A DNA stretch of 16,757 nt from NCBI GenBank assembly GCA_019911785.1, contig JAIOJM010000141.1:1-16757 (forward strand), given 5' to 3'. The notes beneath the pieces were generated by a model, which worked only from the letters and a program-made list of their open reading frames with translations, was not told where the DNA came from and ran no database searches. Below, one piece after another: positions 1-8,768 of this stretch. Origin of the DNA: Sulfuricella sp. GTDB taxonomy: Bacteria; Pseudomonadota; Gammaproteobacteria; Burkholderiales; Sulfuricellaceae. The position numbers were made by a program, and so were the translations under genes. Positions within the stretch are counted from its first letter, which is position 1. Each line of letters begins with the position of its first letter.

Positions 1-1
1 G

Positions 2-745
2 TCCGGTAGCACCCTGATCTTCAGCGCCCACGGTGTTTCCCCTGCCGTGCGGCAGGAGGCGGAAGCGCGCGGCCTGAAGGTATTCGACGCCACCTGCCCG
101 CTGGTCACCAAGGTGCACCTGGAAGTGGCGCGGATGCGCAAACAGGGCAAGGAAATCATCATGATCGGCCACAAGGGCCATCCCGAGGTGGAGGGCACCA
201 TGGGCCAGGCGGCGGACGGCATGTACCTGGTGGAGAAACCGGGGGACGTAGCCGGCTTAAGCGTCGCTGACGAAAACAACCTCGCCTATGTCTCCCAGAC
301 CACCCTGTCGATGGATGATGCGAGCCGCATCGTCGCCGCGCTGAAACAGCGCTTTCCCAGCATCAGCGGCCCGAAAAAGGATGACATCTGCTACGCCACA
401 CAGAACCGCCAGGATGCGGTGAAAAAACTGGCTGAACAGTGCGACGTGGTGATCGTGGTCGGCTCGCCCAACAGCTCCAATTCCAACCGACTGCGCGAGG
501 TGGCGCGGAACATGGGGGTGGATGCCTGGATGGTGGACAACGCCGGCCAGATTGATCCGGCATGGTTGAGCGGCAAGAAGAAGGTGGGCGTCACCGCCGG
601 GGCTTCCGCACCTGAGGTGCTGGTGAAGGAAGTGATCGCCCGGCTGGAACGGCTCGGTGCCGTTAGCGTGGAAGAGTTGAGCGGCATCGCCGAGAACGTG
701 GTGTTTCCCATTCCGAGGAGTCTTTCTTTACCTGAGCGAGGGTAA
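2..745 (+). CDS. ispH: 4-hydroxy-3-methylbut-2-enyl diphosphate reductase, 5'-truncated by window edge
   Basis: IspH (LytB) is the [4Fe-4S] enzyme that makes the last step of the MEP pathway, reducing HMBPP to IPP and DMAPP in the cytosol. The open frame runs from base 2, 247 residues, so roughly the first 70 residues and the first cluster cysteine lie left of the window. Visible family motifs in order are FSAHGVSP (substrate histidine), DATCPLV (second cluster cysteine), GHPEVEGT (catalytic glutamate), [17 protein letters not shown] (third cluster cysteine), [11 protein letters not shown] (diphosphate binding) and [14 protein letters not shown] at 47 is in frame but falls inside the conserved fold, so it is not the start. 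The C-terminus ENVVFPIPR is typical. It converges on the pilin operon. Confidence is very high. Confidence 0.97.
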   Translation, partial: SGSTLIFSAHGVSPAVRQEAEARGLKVFDATCPLVTKVHLEVARMRKQGKEIIMIGHKGHPEVEGTMGQAADGMYLVEKPGDVAGLSVADENNLAYVSQTTLSMDDASRIVAALKQRFPSISGPKKDDICYATQNRQDAVKKLAEQCDVVIVVGSPNSSNSNRLREVARNMGVDAWMVDNAGQIDPAWLSGKKKVGVTAGASAPEVLVKEVIARLERLGAVSVEELSGIAENVVFPIPRSLSLPERG

Positions 746-751
746 GCGTGC

Positions 752-778
752 CCTTCCGGCTTGAAGCGGCCGGGAAGG
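752..778 (+). terminator. Candidate terminator hairpin between ispH and pilY1
   Basis: CCTTCC-GGC pairs with GCC-G-GGAAGG across an 8-nt loop, with a single bulged G. The following bases (ttagcgatttt) hold only a weak T-rich stretch. It lies 7 bp after the ispH stop in the space between convergent genes, so it could end ispH transcription. The minus-strand side has no T tract. Confidence 0.4.
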
Positions 779-836
779 TTAGCGATTTTCTCCCTCCTCA
801 AGAGTCCAAAATCAGACTAAGTTTGCAAGGCTATTT

Positions 837-3800
837 TCAGTCAAGGACTTCGCGCCAGGAAACCCTTTTCCCCGTGGCGCCACCACCACCGATGTCTACC
901 CCTTTAGTTTGCTTATCGCCTGAAGCACTGGTAACGATGGTCTTGATTGTGCCATCCGGAAGGCGGATCACTACGAAGCCTACCGTCAGGGAGCCAGTGA
1001 TTTTCTGGGCTGCGATGCTTTGTGCCGCGGATGTCGAGATGTATGAGCCTGTGCAATAGTCCAGCTGATAGAACCAGCTGTCGCCGCCAGTAGAACAGGC
1101 GTCCTGTTTCGGAACATTGGTCGCGATTAGCATCGTGCCCAGAACGAGTTGAGGATCAACAGTAACTCGTTCCCCAGGGGAATTGTTCGCCGGATTGAAA
1201 TCCATGAACCAGCCCGTCCCAACGCTCAGGTCTACCGGATTGGTGGTGATCGTTCGCGCAGTTGTCGATGCGGCAGTGAGAACTTGTTCAACGATCAGGG
1301 TGGCCCTCGGATTGCCCCATGCGACAGTCGAGTCCTTGAGTGCATAAAAGGATTGCTGGCTGGTGTCGAGTGAATCGTTGAGGCCAAGATAACGGCCGGT
1401 TCCGACGAAGACCATTTCGGTTGAAGTGCCGCATATCCCAAGTTCCGGGCGGGTCGTGACAGGCTGTGTATTGCTGCTGCCGTCCTTAAGTTCGGCGAGT
1501 TTTATGACCGAGTTGGTAGTAAGATCGAAGCGCCAAAGGTTGCCGTACAGGTCGCCCCCATAGACACGGAGCGCCTTGTTGTCGGTATTGGGATTGTTCG
1601 ACCATCCCGAAATCATGGATAACCCAGCCGGGTCAGAAGTCGAACCGAAATTGGTGTCAATTTTGGCAAGGATGCTGCCATCAGCCGCGTCAAGCACAAA
1701 CAGGAACGCCTTGCCGGTTCCCGGGCTAACGTTGTTATGGCCGGAACTGACCAGTACGACCCATTTCCCGTCAGAAGGACGTTTCGTGATTACCGGGTTG
1801 CCGTAGCTATAGCCCAGGTCGGTGTCAGAATTGGTGCAGAGGGTGCTGTCGGAACAGGTTTCCCACAGCATTGCCGGGTTGTTGGGGTTAGTGATGTCCA
1901 GCGCGTAGTAGCCCCGTCCCCCCTTGTTCAGTCCGCCGACAAGAATGGTTTTCCACGCACCGCCCATATAGACATCCATGGTTTCCGGTGTGCCATCCAC
2001 GAAAAAGTGGTGGTTGTTCGAGTAGTTATCGTTCGCCAACTGGTATAAATTGGACATGATCATGCGGGGCACATACGCCCAAACTTCGCCGCCACCTCCG
2101 GCGGCAGCGTCAGGGTTGGCGTTGAAGGCATGGAGCATGCCGTCGTTGGCTGCGATGTAAAGCATCGCCTGGCGCGCCGCCTGATCGGTCTTGAAATTTG
2201 CGTAGTCGGTATCGTTGAAGTTGTACTTCGGCAGCGCCACATAGGCGGGCTTGGCGTTAACCGTATCGCCGAGAATATGCTCGCGGTCACGGTAAAGTAT
2301 GCCTTCATACCCGGTCTGCCCACGCAGATAGTTGACCAGATTTTCGCCGTTATCTGCCAGCAATTTCTGGGCAGCGTCAAGGGTCGCATATTGCGACATC
2401 GTGGAGGACTTATTGTTGAAAAAGGCTTTTTCGGTGGCATCCAGATTGGCCCAGGAAAAAGCCTTGAACTGCCCGGTTCCGGAATCCAGAGTGTAAATCG
2501 TGCGCGTATCGGACGAGTCCAATGCTTTGGCGTCAAGCAGGGTTTGCGCCGACCAGTTGACGGTGGCAATTACATCGCCGGTACCCGGGTCGATTGATTG
2601 CGCCTTGACCTCACCGTCCCATTTGAGTGTGCGGAAAAAGGTGCTGTAAATCGAATTGTCGGTCTGGGTGATATTCGGGCTGCTGGTGGCGGAAGCCGCG
2701 GCGGCTCCGGTGATGATCTTGATGCTGCTGAGAGCATCCGACAGTCCGCTGGCAAGGGCGACCGGATCGCGGGCGCTGAAATAATGGCCACGGCCGTTTA
2801 CCGCTGCGTGCCAGAGATCATCCACTGCGGTATCCGTGTTGTTTGCCGGCAGTGGCCAGTTGCATGTCCCCGTCGTCCACGCGCAGCCAGTCGAGGCGGT
2901 TTTGATATTGTAGAAATCACCGCTGGTGGCGGTTTCATAGTCGGACCGGTAGGTCATGACGCCATCAACACCTAGCCCCAGAGTGAAGGTGATCATGTGC
3001 TGGTGGGGTGCAGGATCCTTGTCGGATGTTGGCACATTGTCCTTGGATACGTCAGTGCCCAGCACGCCGGTCGTGCCGGTTGGCCGGAGATCGTTTTTGT
3101 AGTAATACATGGCTACGTCGGCCAGGGTATTGGATGCTCCGATATTGCCGTCATAGGCACCCACTGCACGGGTGGAGTAGCCGCTGTCGGTGTTGTCCTG
3201 ATCACCCACGCCACTATAGGTTTCGTTCCAGTAACCATCCGTGGTGAGGAGTGAGAAGTTCTGCTGGCAGGAGTATTGCACTGGGTCGGCTGCGCCGGTC
3301 AGATTCTTCTGGAAAATTTTTCCGGCCTTGGAGAGCGCGCCGCGTAGCGGAGTCGATCCCGTGGGGGACTGACGGAACAAAGTGTTGTACCAGTACTCTT
3401 TCTGGGTTGCATCGAAATTCGCAATATCCAGAAACTCGGTACTGGAATAGCGATCCGGGCTGCTTCCTGTAATACTTTTTGCGACACTGGAAGTATTGAT
3501 GGTGTAGAAGCCGACCCGGTAGTTGTCGTTCAGCGGCAGGAATGCCTGGCTGCTTGAGGATTTCATCATTTGCATGCGGGTGCGGTAGTAGGCATACCAA
3601 TTGGCGAAGTTCGTCATTTCCTCGTCATAACTGCAGGCACTGGCGCTGGCGACGCAATCCAGCCGGTTGGCTGCGCGGCTATAGGTGGCTGTGGCCGGTA
3701 CGATATTGATGCGGGAGAAGGAGCTAATGCCATCGCCGCCGCCGCTGATGTTGGTTACGGTGGTGGGGAGGCTTGTGGATACGCCGCTATTCATTGTCGA

Positions 3801-5372
3801 GGTGCCGCCAACCGTATAGCCGATGGTGCCACTGGTGGAGATGACGATCGCGTAACCATTCGGTGCCGAACCCTGTGCCAGCGGTGCCTGGATGTAGAAG
3901 GTGGCGGAGTTGGTCGGGCAGGAGGTGTTGGTGCTGCTGCTGCCGCCTGCATATTCGAAGGGGGTGGTATTGAGGTAGGCGTCGATCCGGTCGCATACGT
4001 CCTTCGCCATGCTCTTGTTACGCGCGGTTGTGCTGGTGCCGGATGCCGCGATATTTTGATTCAGGATTTCGACGCCGTTGACGGTAATGCTGGTTACGCG
4101 GCCATCGCTCGCCGTTCCGGAAAATGCGACGCTAGAGGTTGCCGCAGTGGTGCCCGTGGAGGGCGATAAAACGGTGATCACCCGGCCATTGGGGGCGGCG
4201 CCGGTCAACGGGGTGGTGCTGCCCGACGCGATGGTCGGGGTGATTACGACGGTGTCGGCGTTGGTGGCCGGGGTGCAGGCGCTGCCGGCGCAGGCGATAT
4301 ATTCCGGCGTGGAGTTGAAAGCGTTGATCGCCGCCGCCAGCGCGGTCGCTGCCGCGTTTCGCTCGGTTGAAGAGTTCGTCCCGGTAGGGGCCGAAATGGC
4401 GGAGCCGATGATGTTGACGCCGTCTATGGTGACGCCGGTGATGCTTACGGCACCGTCGGAGCCTGAATCGCCGATCACGATCGTGCCTTTGGCCTGGGAG
4501 ACTGCCGACGTGGTATTGGAAAACCGGGAATACTGGAAGGCGCCGGTTTTCTTGGCCTGGCAATTGGTCAGGGCCGCTGAGTCGCACCAGCGTACCTTGG
4601 CGGGAATGGTATAGGTGCCGGTCGGCGCATCGGCGATTATGCAGGTCTTCAGGTCGGTAGCGGTGCAATATTCCTTGGCGGCGATGGCGAAATAATAGGG
4701 CGCTCCGTACTTGTAGCGGATGTTGCCGGAAGAGTCCTTGCCACGGTTGATCGTGAGCCCGGGGTAGGAGTAACCGCTTGAATTGGTCTTGCAGTTTGTC
4801 GTGTCGGTGGTGTGGTCTCTGGCCGTGGTGTCGCACCAGGCACGCTCGGGGTAAGCGGTGGTCAGGTTTACGGTGGTTGCCGATTGCTCTAACTGGTTGG
4901 TATTCTGCCTGTTGAACCCGTCGGTATTCACCGCCGTCCAGTTAGTGGTGTTGGCAGCGCTCATGCTGGGAAACAGGGTGCCATCGTATTTCACCGGGGG
5001 TGAATAGCGGGTGGCGGGGTTGTAGTACTGGGTATTGAAATCGCTCGACATGTAGGGGGGGTCGCCGACCAGACATTTGTCGCGCTTGGTGTCGGTGTCA
5101 TCACCGCTGTCTAGGCAGTGCCAATCCCCGGGGTCTGAGCCGTCTCCCCAGCGGTCGCTGACATAGTCCGGTGTGTATTGCTGCATCATGCTGCCGGAAT
5201 CATCCAGAATGTAAAACAGGTTGGGCCTGACTGTCGCCGTGGTGGCTTGGGCGAGCGGCACGTCCGCCAATTCCGTGACGGCCGCGTGGCTGGGCAGCCC
5301 CGCAAGATTCGCGCAAAAAAATAGTACAGTCAGCAAAGCATGCTTGCCGTAAGAGGGGGATTGTACGTTCAT
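837..5372 (-). CDS. pilY1: PilY1/PilC-type type IV pilus tip adhesin and assembly factor
   Basis: Secreted protein of 1511 residues that primes type IV pilus assembly with the minor pilins and acts as tip adhesin or mechanosensor in known homologues. The start at 5372 is chosen because AGGAG sits 6 nt upstream and a signal peptide follows (hydrophobic core near residues 12-26, likely cleavage after SHA at 28-30). The upstream in-frame extension to 5576 overlaps pilX and reads like shadow sequence. An N-terminal von Willebrand A-like domain has a DxSxS metal site, DDSGSM at 57-62, resuming around residues 590-885 (LLTTDGYWN, ITFTLGLGVDG, HAAVNGRGHYFSARDP). A beta-propeller PilC domain spans about 900-1450, with AANDGMLHAFNA at 1074-1085 and GGLNKGGRGYYALDITNP at 1146-1163. 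The C-terminus GKRVSWREVLD is typical. Two diverged modules are inserted at 297-521. I see no RGD motif. Twenty-two cysteines suggest disulfides. It is last in the operon, 29 bp after pilX. Confidence 0.95.
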   Translation of the reverse strand: MNVQSPSYGKHALLTVLFFCANLAGLPSHAAVTELADVPLAQATTATVRPNLFYILDDSGSMMQQYTPDYVSDRWGDGSDPGDWHCLDSGDDTDTKRDKCLVGDPPYMSSDFNTQYYNPATRYSPPVKYDGTLFPSMSAANTTNWTAVNTDGFNRQNTNQLEQSATTVNLTTAYPERAWCDTTARDHTTDTTNCKTNSSGYSYPGLTINRGKDSSGNIRYKYGAPYYFAIAAKEYCTATDLKTCIIADAPTGTYTIPAKVRWCDSAALTNCQAKKTGAFQYSRFSNTTSAVSQAKGTIVIGDSGSDGAVSITGVTIDGVNIIGSAISAPTGTNSSTERNAAATALAAAINAFNSTPEYIACAGSACTPATNADTVVITPTIASGSTTPLTGAAPNGRVITVLSPSTGTTAATSSVAFSGTASDGRVTSITVNGVEILNQNIAASGTSTTARNKSMAKDVCDRIDAYLNTTPFEYAGGSSSTNTSCPTNSATFYIQAPLAQGSAPNGYAIVISTSGTIGYTVGGTSTMNSGVSTSLPTTVTNISGGGDGISSFSRINIVPATATYSRAANRLDCVASASACSYDEEMTNFANWYAYYRTRMQMMKSSSSQAFLPLNDNYRVGFYTINTSSVAKSITGSSPDRYSSTEFLDIANFDATQKEYWYNTLFRQSPTGSTPLRGALSKAGKIFQKNLTGAADPVQYSCQQNFSLLTTDGYWNETYSGVGDQDNTDSGYSTRAVGAYDGNIGASNTLADVAMYYYKNDLRPTGTTGVLGTDVSKDNVPTSDKDPAPHQHMITFTLGLGVDGVMTYRSDYETATSGDFYNIKTASTGCAWTTGTCNWPLPANNTDTAVDDLWHAAVNGRGHYFSARDPVALASGLSDALSSIKIITGAAAASATSSPNITQTDNSIYSTFFRTLKWDGEVKAQSIDPGTGDVIATVNWSAQTLLDAKALDSSDTRTIYTLDSGTGQFKAFSWANLDATEKAFFNNKSSTMSQYATLDAAQKLLADNGENLVNYLRGQTGYEGILYRDREHILGDTVNAKPAYVALPKYNFNDTDYANFKTDQAARQAMLYIAANDGMLHAFNANPDAAAGGGGEVWAYVPRMIMSNLYQLANDNYSNNHHFFVDGTPETMDVYMGGAWKTILVGGLNKGGRGYYALDITNPNNPAMLWETCSDSTLCTNSDTDLGYSYGNPVITKRPSDGKWVVLVSSGHNNVSPGTGKAFLFVLDAADGSILAKIDTNFGSTSDPAGLSMISGWSNNPNTDNKALRVYGGDLYGNLWRFDLTTNSVIKLAELKDGSSNTQPVTTRPELGICGTSTEMVFVGTGRYLGLNDSLDTSQQSFYALKDSTVAWGNPRATLIVEQVLTAASTTARTITTNPVDLSVGTGWFMDFNPANNSPGERVTVDPQLVLGTMLIATNVPKQDACSTGGDSWFYQLDYCTGSYISTSAAQSIAAQKITGSLTVGFVVIRLPDGTIKTIVTSASGDKQTKGVDIGGGGATGKRVSWREVLD
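3810..4484 (-). repeat. Two diverged tandem beta-rich modules inside pilY1
   Basis: Residues 297-402 (bases 4167-4484) and 413-521 (bases 3810-4136) of PilY1 share a pattern: an SDG, a strand like SITVNGVEI, an RN-containing helix (AAATALAAAINA in the first copy), TP(F)EY, cysteines, then a polar strand and APNG followed by a hydrophobic strand. Identity between copies is low but the order of elements is the same, so this is an old duplication. From memory, phage tail and virion proteins carry similar ITVNGVxI...AAINA...PNG modules. Equivalent inserts are not a standard part of PilY1. Confidence 0.65.
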
Positions 5373-5401
5373 GTTTTTCTCCTGTTGCGCAAACATGCCG
5401 A

Positions 5402-6037
5402 TCAGAATGGAATCAGCAGCATGGCTTGGACAATGCTGGATGCGTTGCGCGGGCCAACGGTGCGGGCGGTGACGCGGTAATAAACGCCGGATGCGTTTGC
5501 GTCGAAGCAGTAATTGCCAATACTCTGGCTGCCGCCGGGGCAGACACCAGTGGAAGTAGAGATGGCGATGGAGCACTGGTTTGCCACGCCACCATTGCTG
5601 CCGTTATAGGCGGTATTGGGCTGGGTACACATGCGATGGATAATGTAGGTGGTGGTATTGCCGGCGGCATCCGTGGCGAGGGTCACGGTGTTGAGTCCAG
5701 ACCAGGTCGCCGGGTCTTTCCAGTCCGGTTCAGGATCGAGCTTGGATGAGTAATAGCCGGAGCTTGTGTCGGAGCTGTTGAGCGAGGGGGTGCCCACTTT
5801 GCTCATTAGCCAGAGGTAGGCTGCATTGATTCCCTGATCGGTTGCGCTCAGGGTGCTCTGCCTGAAAGCGAGGTTGCCTGAAATCACGGTGGTGGTATCC
5901 ATCGAGCGTACCAGTGCTATGCCGGCCAGGGTCATCGCAACCAGCACGATCAGTGCAATAAAGAGCGACATGCCTTTCTGCTGGCGGCGCAGGGGTGCGA
6001 CTCCCGTGAGTCGCCAGTTTGAGCCTTGGGCGGTCAT
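5402..6037 (-). CDS. pilX: PilX-type minor pilin (GspK-like)
   Basis: Minor pilin of 211 residues expected in the inner-membrane and tip priming complex with PilV, PilW, PilE, FimT/FimU and PilY1. The start at 6037 is preferred because its ATG overlaps the pilW stop as ATGA and GGAG lies 6 nt upstream; the longer frame to 6106 reads into pilW. The prepilin site is G22|M23 in RRQQKGMSLF, followed by a hydrophobic helix IALIVLVAMTLAGIALV. Position 5 of the mature protein is isoleucine instead of the usual glutamate, as is known for the GspK/PilX class that caps the pseudopilus tip. The remaining domain is Thr/Ser/Asn rich, with four cysteines. Confidence 0.88.
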   Translation of the reverse strand: MTAQGSNWRLTGVAPLRRQQKGMSLFIALIVLVAMTLAGIALVRSMDTTTVISGNLAFRQSTLSATDQGINAAYLWLMSKVGTPSLNSSDTSSGYYSSKLDPEPDWKDPATWSGLNTVTLATDAAGNTTTYIIHRMCTQPNTAYNGSNGGVANQCSIAISTSTGVCPGGSQSIGNYCFDANASGVYYRVTARTVGPRNASSIVQAMLLIPF

Positions 6038-7209
6038 GCTGGTCTCCAGATCATGTTTCTGACTGGTACGGTTGTTTCGAAAGTCTTGTAGCGATAGCAC
6101 TGCCAACTCGTTCCGTCCGCGTCATCGGGCAGGGAGATGGCGCCGGCAGCCCAGTTCAACGAGAAGGACGCTGCGGACGTGACATTGCATAATCCTGTTG
6201 CCGGATCGGGTTTCTCACGCAGGCCGCTGCGTGCAACGACGACCAGGCGTACCGAGCCAATGCGGCTTAAGTCTCCGCCGTCTCCAATAACGCCATTTCC
6301 ATCTGCGTCCACCATGGTGTCGCTATAGCCGGTATCAGGGTCTACTCTTAAATCGCTAATAATCCCGGCACGGGTGTCAAAGCCGTATTGTGCGTGCATG
6401 CTGACGACGCCATCCATTATTGCGACTGCCGGGTCGGGTGTAAGGACATTTCGCACCATCAGCTGGTTATTCTGGATGGAGTACTCGTTGATAGTGGGCA
6501 TTCCACCCAGATTGAACACCGGCGAATTTACGTTGTATGCAATGCCCAGCCCGGAAGGCTTGTTGTAGCGGGCAGCGACCTGCTGGCAGCCTTGGTTTGG
6601 GTCCTTATAGTTGCCGGAATTATGTATGATGTTGTCGGTTTGGGCTGCAGAACCACCGCCTCCGCAGGCATCGGCGGCGGCAGGGAGGCCGGTTACCTGG
6701 GCAAGCGTGCAGTCCTTGCCGGGTTCGGCGATGACGACCAGATCGCCTTCCTTGAAGCCGAAGCGATTGTTTACTTTAAAATTTGCCGCACTCCCGTTGT
6801 AATCGGCAGTAATTAAGGCTGGCGCGGCCTGGAGTGGGGAATTGCCATAAGAAATGGTGATTGTATCCGGGTTCGTCCCCACTCCCTGAACAATCTGGAC
6901 GGGAATAAGTTTGAAATCGAACTCGTAAGGTGTGCCGGTACCTTCGTCATAGGCCTTGATGGTGCAGCCCATCAGGGTGAGGCTGTTGAATCCATAACCG
7001 GCTTGGCGGATATCCCGCTCGATCTGGTACAGAGCGATGGCCCCTGACTGAAGTGCATCGCTGCCGCTGGTGGTTGTTCGTTTCTGTCCCTCGAAAAAAG
7101 TAAATACCTGCAATATGGCCAGAGTGGAAATGAGGGCGATAAGCATGCCCACCATGAGTTCAACCAGGCTGAAGCCCCGACTGGTTTTTTTTGAAATGCG
7201 CGCAGTCAT
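6034..7209 (-). CDS. pilW: PilW-type minor pilin
   Basis: Minor pilin of 391 residues, one of the larger ones, as is usual for PilW (GspJ-like role in the tip complex). The type III signal sequence RGFSLVELMVGM is processed after G12, giving mature F1 and the conserved E5. A hydrophobic helix follows, then QIERDIRQAGYGFN, a typical PilW signature near residue 70. The C-terminal part has a D-x-D-x-N-G string (DADGNGVIGDGGD), which could bind calcium but is unproven. GAGG lies 11 nt before the ATG and overlaps the pilV stop; the pilV-pilW gap is 13 bp. The stop overlaps the pilX start by 4 bp. Confidence 0.92.
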   Translation of the reverse strand: MTARISKKTSRGFSLVELMVGMLIALISTLAILQVFTFFEGQKRTTTSGSDALQSGAIALYQIERDIRQAGYGFNSLTLMGCTIKAYDEGTGTPYEFDFKLIPVQIVQGVGTNPDTITISYGNSPLQAAPALITADYNGSAANFKVNNRFGFKEGDLVVIAEPGKDCTLAQVTGLPAAADACGGGGSAAQTDNIIHNSGNYKDPNQGCQQVAARYNKPSGLGIAYNVNSPVFNLGGMPTINEYSIQNNQLMVRNVLTPDPAVAIMDGVVSMHAQYGFDTRAGIISDLRVDPDTGYSDTMVDADGNGVIGDGGDLSRIGSVRLVVVARSGLREKPDPATGLCNVTSAASFSLNWAAGAISLPDDADGTSWQCYRYKTFETTVPVRNMIWRPA

Positions 7210-7222
7210 GGTCTGTTCTGCC

Positions 7223-7669
7223 TCAATTGTTGATCTGAGTAATTACCTGGTGCCTGTGTGCAACCGGTGTCTTGGGAGGTTGCCATGATACTGTTATGGT
7301 AACCAGATTGTTGGTCCCAATTGCTATCGTTGGCGCGTTAGCGGCTGTGCCCGGCAAGGTGCTTTGCACTTTGGCAACCCAGTTGGTCAGTACCGCGGGG
7401 GGCGTGCCGGTTCCGGCGTAGGCATAGGATGCTAGATTGGGCTGATTCGCCCACATTTCACCAATTACCTGGTTGGCAAGGAATGATGCATCACTGCGGT
7501 ATTTGGCATCGGATACATTGCTGATGGCGGCTGCCTGCATGCCGATCAGCGCCAGGATGCCCATCGAAAAAATCAATATGGCGATTAATGCTTCGAGCAG
7601 CACGGAACCTCGTTGGCTGTGCATGGACTCGTGGAGCCTGGCTATGGGTCTAACAGGCGCGTGGATCAT
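7223..7669 (-). CDS. pilV: PilV-type minor pilin
   Basis: Minor pilin of 148 residues, GspI-like. The prepilin motif is QRGSVLLEALIAIL, cleaved after G21, with mature S1 and E5 (residue 26). ALIGMQAAAIS followed by ANQVIGEMWAN is the usual PilV pattern, with a short C-terminal domain ending HRHQVITQIN. The 20-residue leader is long; an internal ATG at 7624 would give a short leader (MHSQRG) but has a poorer ribosome binding site, so both starts remain possible. The chosen start overlaps the fimT end by 20 bp, which suggests translational coupling. Confidence 0.9.
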   Translation of the reverse strand: MIHAPVRPIARLHESMHSQRGSVLLEALIAILIFSMGILALIGMQAAAISNVSDAKYRSDASFLANQVIGEMWANQPNLASYAYAGTGTPPAVLTNWVAKVQSTLPGTAANAPTIAIGTNNLVTITVSWQPPKTPVAHRHQVITQINN

Positions 7670-8171
7670 TGGGTGAACTCACTGTCAAATTAGGATCACA
7701 CATTTTGATGGTACCGCCGGCGCCGATCGTGACCCTCAGGTCCCGGCTGCTCGCGGCACTGAGAACCGACGAATCCACGTCGATTCGGTTAATGGCGTTG
7801 GTATTCTGAACCCGGCCGAAGGCGTTGAAGGTTATGGTGGTTGCGCCGGCTGGCGTTATGGCCACCGTGATGTTCGGGCTTCCTTCCTGCGAGGTACGAG
7901 TCTGGATGGCTGTGCCTGCCGCAGTTTGAACAGTCCAGTCGGCTTTGCTGCCCAGCACGAACTGAACGTTTGTATTGCGCTGAACAGCTTCCGCACGTGC
8001 CAATTGAATGCCATTCAATATGGCCTCGGCGCCGTTTCGAATCTGGGCGTTCTGAATCCAGGTGCGGTATTCCGGTATCGCGAAAAATGACAGAATGCCG
8101 AGCAATGCGATCGTTATCATCAGCTCGATTAGCGTGAACCCCGAGTTGCGCATGTGGTTTGTGGTTAACAC
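7650..8171 (-). CDS. fimT: FimT/FimU (GspH)-type minor pilin
   Basis: Pseudopilin of 173 residues. It starts at a GTG that overlaps the pilE-like stop by 7 bp, with AAGGG about 6 nt upstream; an ATG at 8153 is the alternative but lacks a ribosome site. Prepilin motif [19 protein letters not shown] is cut after G11, with E5 at residue 16. [13 protein letters not shown] is the GspH/FimT family signature, and the protein closes with a cysteine pair (IKMC and PRAC). In Pseudomonas, FimU helps join the tip complex to the major pilin shaft and FimT binds DNA during uptake. Sequence alone does not tell me which of the two this is. Confidence 0.87.
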   Translation of the reverse strand: MLTTNHMRNSGFTLIELMITIALLGILSFFAIPEYRTWIQNAQIRNGAEAILNGIQLARAEAVQRNTNVQFVLGSKADWTVQTAAGTAIQTRTSQEGSPNITVAITPAGATTITFNAFGRVQNTNAINRIDVDSSVLSAASSRDLRVTIGAGGTIKMCDPNLTVSSPNDPRAC

Positions 8172-8599
8172 GTGCCACCCTTTGCCCTAACCCAGCAGTT
8201 GTTGGGACTGGGTACTGTCCATCCCGACGGAACGCCGGCAGTGGTGCGTGCGTTGTCCTGGTTGATTGTGAAGATGAAACCTCCCGTACCCTGGTCAGCG
8301 ATGCCGGTAGCCCTCGCCTCGAATTGTGTTGCGTTCAGGGTCGGGCAGGTAAAGGTGAAATATTTACTGGTTGGCAGTAATGCCACACTGCCCGCCGCGC
8401 AAGCTCCCGCATAGCTACGGTTATCCTGGAAATGCTGTTCGAGCTTGACTCGCATATCTGCCAGTAAAGAATGGGCCTCTGCCAGCTTGCCGCGTGTCAC
8501 ATAATCCCTGTAGGACGGCAATGCAACTGCGGATAATATGCCAATAATCGCGACGGTAATCATCAGCTCAATAAGCGTGAAACCCGGTGATTTTTTCAT
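8165..8599 (-). CDS. pilE: PilE-like type IV minor pilin
   Basis: First gene of the operon, 144 residues. The ATG has AGGAT 6 nt upstream. The prepilin motif [19 protein letters not shown] is cleaved after G6, with E5 at residue 11; [20 protein letters not shown] is the classic N-terminal helix continuation of PilE-type pilins. Cysteines at 67, 85, 135 and 144 suggest two disulfides, the last pair making the C-terminal D-region loop ([12 protein letters not shown]). That tail and the context with pilVWXY1 fit the minor pilin PilE better than the major pilin. In P. aeruginosa pilE lies at the other end of the cluster. Confidence 0.88.
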   Translation of the reverse strand: MKKSPGFTLIELMITVAIIGILSAVALPSYRDYVTRGKLAEAHSLLADMRVKLEQHFQDNRSYAGACAAGSVALLPTSKYFTFTCPTLNATQFEARATGIADQGTGGFIFTINQDNARTTAGVPSGWTVPSPNNCWVRAKGGTC

Positions 8600-8659
8600 A
8601 ATGTTATCCTGCGCGATGATGGTTTAAAGTGATGCGATCCTAAATCAAATAACTGCAAA

Positions 8660-8672
8660 TTTGTTAAACAAA
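8660..8672. promoter_or_regulatory. 13-bp perfect palindrome in the pil/thiO divergent spacer
   Basis: TTTGTT-A-AACAAA is a perfect inverted repeat in the 169-bp space between the pilE-like start (8599) and thiO (8769). Its position 61 bp upstream of the pilin operon would suit an operator. I saw no convincing sigma-70 or sigma-54 promoter for the pilin operon nearby. A chance origin in AT-rich sequence is possible. Confidence 0.35.
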
Positions 8673-8702
8673 GCTTAGTCTGAGTGAATCGGTGGTTCAA
8701 CG

Positions 8703-8733
8703 TTGGGCCGACTAAAGGTTGGTTTGCTAGAAT
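8703..8733 (+). promoter_or_regulatory. Candidate promoter for thiO
   Basis: TAGAAT at 8728-8733 is preceded by TGC, giving an extended -10 element; a weak -35, TTGGGC, is at 8703-8708 with a long 19-bp spacer. Transcription would begin near 8740, leaving about 30 nt of leader before thiO. No TPP riboswitch fits in so short a leader. Confidence 0.4.
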
Positions 8734-8768
8734 GAGCGGCAAAAACAGGAAATCATCAAGATTTGAAC

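Noticed and set aside
3570..4614. Plus-strand frames of 178 and 199 residues opposite pilY1
   Set aside because: Low-complexity Gly/Ala/Val shadows of the repetitive pilY1 region; no start signals.
5373..5576. 68-residue N-terminal extension of PilY1
   Set aside because: Overlaps pilX in another frame, lacks a ribosome site and precedes a clear signal peptide that starts at 5372 with AGGAG upstream.
8740..8768. TPP riboswitch upstream of thiO
   Set aside because: The predicted leader is about 30 nt, too short for a THI element, and no CUGAGA-like core is present.
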